This document shows positions 58,108 to 64,000 of a stretch of DNA of 64,000 nt, piece after piece. A program made the position numbers and the translations under genes. Each line of letters starts with the position of its first letter. Positions within the stretch are counted from its first letter, which is position 1. Location: contig CAWFFV010000058.1 in assembly GCA_963814985.1 (NCBI GenBank), positions 101,845-165,844 of the forward strand, written 5' to 3'. This stretch comes from CAWFFV01 sp963814985. GTDB taxonomy: Bacteria; Chloroflexota; Ktedonobacteria; Ktedonobacterales; Ktedonobacteraceae. The notes beneath the pieces were generated by a model. That model saw nothing but the letters and a program-made list of their open reading frames with translations, was not told the origin of the DNA and ran no database searches.

Positions 58108-61091
58108 GTGAACATGTGTGCTGCGCACCATACAGGGCGATTGGTCTCTCAGTCGTTGCTCCGGGGGCGCTACCTCATTGTTGAACTGGCTGGTCAGGGA
58201 GGAATGGGCTGCGTCTATAGGGCGATGGATACCCATGCTCGTAATCGCGTTGTGGCAATCAAAGAGATGAGCCAGGGATACTTAAGCCCTGACAAATTGG
58301 TAGAGGCACAGGAACGCTTCCGTCTGGAAGCTAAGATCTTGGGTCAGCTCTCACACCCTAATCTGCCACGCGTCCACTATCCTCCGAGGAATTTGCCGTC
58401 TTACCTTGTCATGGATTTTATTGAGGGCAAAACTCTTTTGCAACTCCTCAACCAGAATACGGCGCAGCGCTTGCCAGTTGATCAGGTATTGCGCTATGCT
58501 CTTCAGTTGTGTGATGTACTGGCCTATCTTCATCAGCGACGTCCCCTATCATCTTTCGTGACCTCAAACCATCAAATGTTATGGTTTCAGCGGCAGGGCA
58601 TGTCTACCTGATTGATTTCGGTATTGCACGTGTCTTTAAACAGGGACAACAACAAGATACTACCTTTTTGGGTCGCAGGGTTTTAGCCCGCCAGAGCAGT
58701 TCGGCGTTCAGCAAACAAGCCCGCGCTCCGACCTGTATAGCCTTGCAGCCACTCTTTATTTTTGCCTGACAGGTAAAAATCCCTTGAGTAACAAACCAAC
58801 CCTGTTCGACTTTAGACCTGTTCGGGATTATAATCCGCTGGTTCCCACTGACTTCGATAAACTTATACAATGGCTGGTGGCGACAAGAGAAGAGAAGCGT
58901 CCAGAGAGTGCAGAGCAAGTCCGCCATGTGTTACAGGCCATTAACCAATGGGCCTCTATAGCGACGAGTGCACTGAATGGAAATGGGATAGCTACTACGG
59001 GGAATGCATTCTATGACTCCAGGACGGCTCGTGCCGCACAGTCAGTGCTCTGGCTAACGCGTATCAACAAGCTACCGGGACAACTGGGCGTATGGTGGGC
59101 GCAAGCAATCATCCCTTTGCTTGCTAATATCTATGGTGGAGTTGCGGCATGGTTTGTGCTTATATGCCTGCCCTTTCTCAAGCAGTTATCCGGGAAGGGC
59201 ACACAACGTGTAAGTGTCTGGATATCTTCTCTTTCAAAATATCATTTAAATGCGACCATCAACTTTTTCACACCTCCTGTGTGGACAGCATCCTTTGTAA
59301 CTTTGTTTACATTGCTACCGATTGTAACGGTTGGTGGTAGCCTCTATATGCTCAACGTACAGCATACTGCTCCTCCCATAATAGCCCTGTATCTTAGTAT
59401 GCTCTTGTTCCTGATCACTCTTGTGACCTGTGCCAATAAAAATATTCATCCCCTGGCACGTAGCATTCTGCTCGCGACCTCACTGGCTATGCTGACAGTC
59501 ATTGTGGCCCTGCAATCGTTGTCTGATGTGCAACAAACCATGAGAAGTATCACGTTTAATCACGTTCTGAGTGGTCTTATCATCACCTTCGCTGTGATAT
59601 CGCTACTCAGACCAGCAGATCGCTTCTCATGGGTGGATCATCTGGCTGTAGCAACGATTGCTGCAGGTTGTGCTCTTTTGCAAACTATCTTTGGGCAGTT
59701 GGTCCTACAGCAATTGCTTCCTTCCCCATCCACCGATTATGCAGGAGTGAACTTTGTGCTTGTAGGTATCCTGGGTGTTGTGGCTGTAGTCTCACTCATC
59801 CGTTTCAGGAGTCCGTTTGCAGGGATAGATCGTGTACTGTTGTTAGTGGTAGCATTTATCTACATGGGGTTACAATATACTTTCGGACTGCAAGAAATCA
59901 CCCAGAGTGCGCTCTTCTCACCCAATATTCAGGGGGCCAGCCCTCTGAACCTCGTTGTACTCAATCTTGTGCTGATTGGTGTACCAGGAATGAGTGCACT
60001 ACTGTGGCTCTTTCTCGTGAAGGGATCGTCGAGTATGAGCCGTGTGCCTCTCTTGCTGCTGGCTCTTGTCTGTGCCATTGCAGAATTACCTGAAACGATG
60101 CTCCATGGAGTGCAACAATCCCCTTATACAAAGTTGCTGGGCGTCAAGGTGCTGAATTCCCTGGATGCTAATCAACTTGTCGCCTATGGGCTTGTACTAT
60201 GTACTCTGCTGCTATTCTTTCGTCTGGGACGCAACTTTACATGGCTGGATCGTGTGGTGATCTTTTGTGTTGCTATCGCCTGTACCCTTTTACAAGGTTC
60301 TAGCCTGGGATAATGGTACACAGGGACAATTCCAACGTACTCAGTTACGCTTCTCTGTGATCAACCTGCCACAAATCTATCTTGTGGCTATCAATGAACT
60401 GGTTGCACGTATATTAATGCTCATCGTTGTTGGTGGGCTGCTCATTGCTGCCATCGTTGTTTTTCTACACATAGGTCGCCAATATGCCTGGATTAACCGC
60501 ATAGTTCTTAATGCAAAGAAGCGTTTTCAATGGGTTGAGCAGCTTGTACTGCGTCTGGATCATGTGATGGTACTGGTTGTTACCATAGCCTGCATTCTGC
60601 TCCAGCTCTTCTTTGGGAGTGATGTGCCGATTATTCCCTCTTCGTCCAGCACACAGGGAATTGGGTTCACACTCAGTCAAGTCACTGCTCTTGTACTGGT
60701 CCTGGCGGTCATCATTGCACTCTTTCGCCTCTCACGTCCATTTAATTGGCTGGATCGTTTGATCGTGTTTGTCGATGCTATCACCTGTATCCCGCTCCTC
60801 TTTAGTGGGCAGACGAATTTCCTTCCTTATGTCCAACAGTGGATTGCCACTCCTCATATAGCGTTACCCGCACAATTTGTGGCGATTGGACTCTTTGTGG
60901 CTGCTCTGGTCTCACTCACCTGGCTCAAGCTGCCATTTCTACGTGGTAATCAAGGTATGCTACTGACCATTTTCGGCATTGTGCTGGTTTGTGCGCTCCT
61001 GCAAAGCCTGAATTATACATTTGCTCTGGTAGCCTTAATTATGTTGATACAGGGTGTACTCTTAGCAACTCAGGTAGAACGTGTCCGCTAG
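58108..61091 (+). CDS. Ser/Thr protein kinase fused to a large polytopic membrane domain, several frameshifts
   Basis: About 990 residues in the joined frames. Kinase: ELAGQGGMGCVYRAMD, VVAIKEM (Lys), then after a missing C in CCCC (58543-58546) PPIIFRDLKPSNVM and LIDFGIARVF, then after another shift near 58670 GFSPPEQFGVQQTSPRSDLY. Catalytic HRD is FRD, a variant seen in this kinase type. Residues ~330-990 hold around twenty hydrophobic helices in repeating pairs, each with a loop like DRFSWVDHLAV, SPFAGIDRVLL, RNFTWLDRVVI or RPFNWLDRLIV. A third shift near 60300 splits this region. The repeated W-(L/V/I)-D-R motif suggests internal duplication. Role: membrane sensing or channel-like regulation by a kinase; unknown. 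Confidence 0.75.
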
Positions 61092-61191
61092 TTACCACTT
61101 GACGATATGCTATGAATTCCATACAATTCAAGCTACATAGTTGAACACTTGTTTGCGGTTAATGGAACCACAATTCTCAGGAGGTGTCGTT

Positions 61192-61796
61192 TTGTCATCA
61201 CAAACAGAGGAAGAGTGGATGAGTTTACGTCAGGCTGCTGAGATATTGGGAATGCATCTGCGACGGTACGCATGTGGGCTGATCGTAATGAACTTCCTTC
61301 GCGTCGCACCAGCGGTGGACATCGCCGATTCAGGCGAGCGGATCTTGAGGCTCGCCTGCGTCAGGAGATGAACCGAAACCCAATCCTGCGGCACAATTGC
61401 TGATCCAAAGTGTGCTTGGACGTGTGCGCTTTGCCTTCACCGATGGACGCTCAATACCTTGCCGTGGTATCAGCATTTTGATGATACAGCCCGCGAGCTT
61501 ATCGTCGTCTGGGACGCCGTGTGCTTGATCTCTTATTGCGTGCCCTCAATGATGTAACCCGTAAGGAAGAGTTGCAGCGAGAGGCAATCCAGCTGGGGGC
61601 AGAATATGGCTCAATTACTTTTAAATCACATGTACCGGTAGCAGATGCGGTTCGTGCTTTTCTCTATTTCCGCACACTGATAGATGAGGGTGTGCTCCAA
61701 CTGGCGGAAGTACGTGGTATGCGTGATCACGATATCCCCTGGATTGAAAGCCTTTACCAGATACAAACTATCACTAACGAGATATTGCCCGCTTAA
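61192..61796 (+). CDS. MerR/excisionase-type HTH regulator, at least two frameshifts
   Basis: About 200 residues in the joined frames. TTG 61192 is chosen because AGGAGG lies seven bases upstream. MSLRQAAEILGMH leads, after a shift, to TVRMWADRNELPSRRTSGGH and RRFRRADLEARLRQE, the MerR-like winged HTH. Further on LIQSVLGRVRFAFTDGR and RRVLDLLLRALNDVTRKEEL give a helical C-terminal domain that may sense a signal (AVRAFLYFRTLIDEGVLQLA), resembling RsbR-type N-terminal helical domains. Indels lie near 61262 and 61385, with another probable near 61495. Target unknown. Confidence 0.6.
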
Positions 61797-62018
61797 TTGA
61801 GGCAGCGCTTGGCTCGGTAGACTACTCAGGCATCACCTGCAACTAAATCTTCTGAAATGCGTCTATGTTAATAGGGAATACAGAACGTTTACGGAAGGAC
61901 CCGTAATAGAATGCATTTCGTAAGCAAGAATTTGTGAAACATTGCCATTTCTTGATATTCTATAGACATAGATGCTATTGCTATCAGCAGAATTGGGATG
62001 CAGTTAAGAGGTGTCTGA

Positions 62019-64000
62019 ATGTCACTCTATGATCATAATACGGAGGATGCCAACCATTCTCAACCTGATCATCAAACCCAGCACGAGGCTGATGAGCCTC
62101 CCTCAAAAATACGCCTACTGTTCTACTTAATCAAGAAGGGATCTCGTCTTTAGCCATCGATGATGAGGGTGATCTGGATGATGGTAATATACCGACCATG
62201 CCACTTCCTCCTCCGACGAGGTTAGCCATCCTGCCGATATGTTAACTATCCCACTTCCCTTTCCCGATGAATTTGCTATGAAGGCAGTTGACGACTTTGA
62301 ACCAAGGCAGACTCCTCTTGGGCGCATCTCTCAGAAGTTAGAGGCTTTCTGGAGTCATGGGTAAGGAAAGGTAGTTCCATTGGTGAAGAAGCAATAGCGT
62401 CTGCCCAATGGTTACAGCATAGAAAAGCGCGAGTGCGGCATCTTTCACGGAAGCATCGACATGAAGAGCAGCAGGCGTCCAGGCGAAGGTGGACAGCTAT
62501 CGGAAGCGTTGTACTTGTGTTGCTTGTCATCTTTGTGTCGCTGTCGGGAGCCGCTGCATATGCCGGCTTTCGTTTTTATAGTGATACACAGGCCAAATAT
62601 ATACCGCGTCTGCTCACACTGCACGACCTGATGCCGCATGACAATCTCAAGATGTACGATAGCCAGGGTGTAATGATTGCTCAGCTGGCCGACCAGGGGG
62701 TTCATACTACCGTTACCCTGGATAAGGTAGCGCCAATTCTGGTCAATGCGACAGTTGCCACAGAGGATAAAGACTTCTGGATCAACTCTGGTATTGATAT
62801 GACGTATCATTCAGGCCGCCCTGCAAGATCTGCGTAGTGGGCATGTAGTTGAGGGTGGTAGCACGATTACACAGCAGCTTATCAAAAATCTTATTGTAGG
62901 AAATGAGACAAGCATTGAGCGCAAGCTCCAGGAAATTGTGCTGACACCGAGCTAAATAGCCACTATACCAAGCACGATATTATGGAAATGTACCTGAATA
63001 GTATCTATTATGGGGAACAGGCCTATGGTATCGATGCAGCGGCAACACTTTACTTTGGCCTGGAAGATCAGCCAGGGAAAACCGCTGCTATGCAATTGGA
63101 TATCGCGCAGGCTGCTATGCTGGCGGGAATTCCCAGTTCACCTCCTGGAACGACCCACTAATCTACCCCGAGGCGGGATTGCAGCGTTTCCAGGTTGTCC
63201 TGGATCTCATGGTCAATCAGCACTATATCACTAAAGTGCAGGCTCTCGATGCGCTTAAAGAAGCGCAAAGTCCCCACTTCTTCAAGCGTCCCGCCAGTCT
63301 GCGCGATCGAGCACCGCACTTTGTCAACTTTGTGCTCTCACAGCTCGAGCAAACTTACCATCTCACACGTGAGCAGTTGTCGCGCTCAGATATGATTGTC
63401 ACAACGACGCTCAATATTGCGCTACAGGACAAGATTTAAAAAATTGCTCAAGACCATATTGCGGAACTACGTGACGTCTATCACCTGACAATGCCGCAGA
63501 GGTACTCATCGACTTCCATACAGGAGCTGTAATCTCGCTGCTTGGTAGTATCGATTACAACAATGCGAGTATTGGAGGACAGTACGACGTAGCAACTCAG
63601 GGCTATCGTCAGCCAGGCTCTTCGTTTAAGCCATATGTCTATGTGACCGCCTTTGAGCAAGGGGCATCACCTGCACAGGCTATTAATGACGTACCGATAA
63701 CAATTTCCTTGCCAGGTGGTGATCCACCCACGTATACACCACAAAACTATGACCTGGGCTATCATGGGCATATGACCCTGCGCTGTGCCTTGCACAACTC
63801 GCTGAACATTCCAGCCGTGAAGGTGTTACAGCATGTAGGGATCGATAATGCTATGAAGACGGCACAAGATATGGGACTTAGCAGTTATCAAGGGACACCA
63901 GGTTATTCATTAGTTCTAGGTGGCCTGGGAGTGCACCTGATCGATCATACCTCGGCTTATGGTACGTTTGCCGACGGCGGAGTACATGTTCCATACTATA
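62019..64000 (+). pseudogene. Class A penicillin-binding protein (glycosyltransferase + transpeptidase), many frameshifts, truncated by window end
   Basis: ATG 62019 follows AAGAGGTG. A long acidic cytoplasmic tail (62019-62430, frames broken) precedes a membrane helix (AIGSVVLVLLVIFVSLSGAA). The GT51 domain is recognisable: ATEDKDFW, EGGSTITQQLIKNLIVGNE, IMEMYLNSIYYGEQAYGIDA and LDIAQAAMLAGIPSSP. A linker and the transpeptidase start follow: AAEVLIDFHTGAVISLLGS, RQPGSSFKPYVYVTAF (SxxK). It is still open at 64000. At least seven indels and one in-frame TAA (63437) where a codon for Gln or Lys is expected break it. It would polymerise and cross-link peptidoglycan if intact. Confidence 0.8.

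Overview
The window looks like a chromosomal piece of a filamentous, multicellular-type Chloroflexota bacterium, most likely class Ktedonobacteria. This is inferred from gene style, not from a marker gene: several Hanks-type Ser/Thr kinases fused to membrane or receptor parts, proteins built as cytoplasmic zinc ribbon or proline-rich tail, one membrane helix and an extracellular beta-sandwich, NarL-type two-component pairs, and moderate GC. No rRNA, tRNA or CRISPR array was seen.

Layout. 1-2.2 kb: decayed receptor kinase. 2.8-8.5 kb: very large FG-GAP/HEAT/P-loop protein (one frameshift) and a TerC-type membrane protein. 8.9-18 kb: Ser/Thr kinase, secreted phospholipase D-like protein, RND exporter (one frameshift), and a histidine kinase/LuxR regulator pair. 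18-23.6 kb: defence-type island with two DUF488 genes plus a probable dual-OB gene, then a three-gene ABC-3C system (SMC-like ATPase, small middle component, nuclease-like effector). 23.8-26.2 kb: a SWIM-associated C-terminal module and an unknown gene. 26.4-45.3 kb: mostly housekeeping: gyrB with a 434-residue HNH intein, a zinc-ribbon membrane protein, a GH38 mannosidase, a glucosaminidase-type protein, an inverted kinase-receiver-LuxR fusion, clpB (one frameshift), scpB, nfo and a large Ig/BACON-repeat surface protein. 45.5-53.1 kb: accessory genes including a graspetide cluster (precursor, ATP-grasp ligase, isoaspartyl methyltransferase-like gene), a RelE/HigB-type toxin-antitoxin pair and a CPBP protease. 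54.4-64 kb: ABCG-like transporter, a GNAT pair, a kinase fused to a large polytopic membrane domain, a MerR-like regulator and a class A penicillin-binding protein that runs off the right edge.

Two features cut across the window. First, at least six intact copies of a ~150-175 bp element with conserved ends (GTAACTACTCAGG) carry a central near-perfect palindrome whose sequence differs between copies although it stays self-complementary; only the tip TTGCGCCGCAA is nearly constant. They sit between genes, and at 54 kb they are nested. Second, about a dozen genes carry single-base frameshifts while their motifs continue in another frame. Many sit at short homopolymers, which suggests base-calling errors, although true decay is likely at both window edges.

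The best candidates for new biology are the variable-palindrome element family, the graspetide cluster, the DUF488/dual-OB plus ABC-3C island, and the giant FG-GAP/HEAT/NTPase protein.
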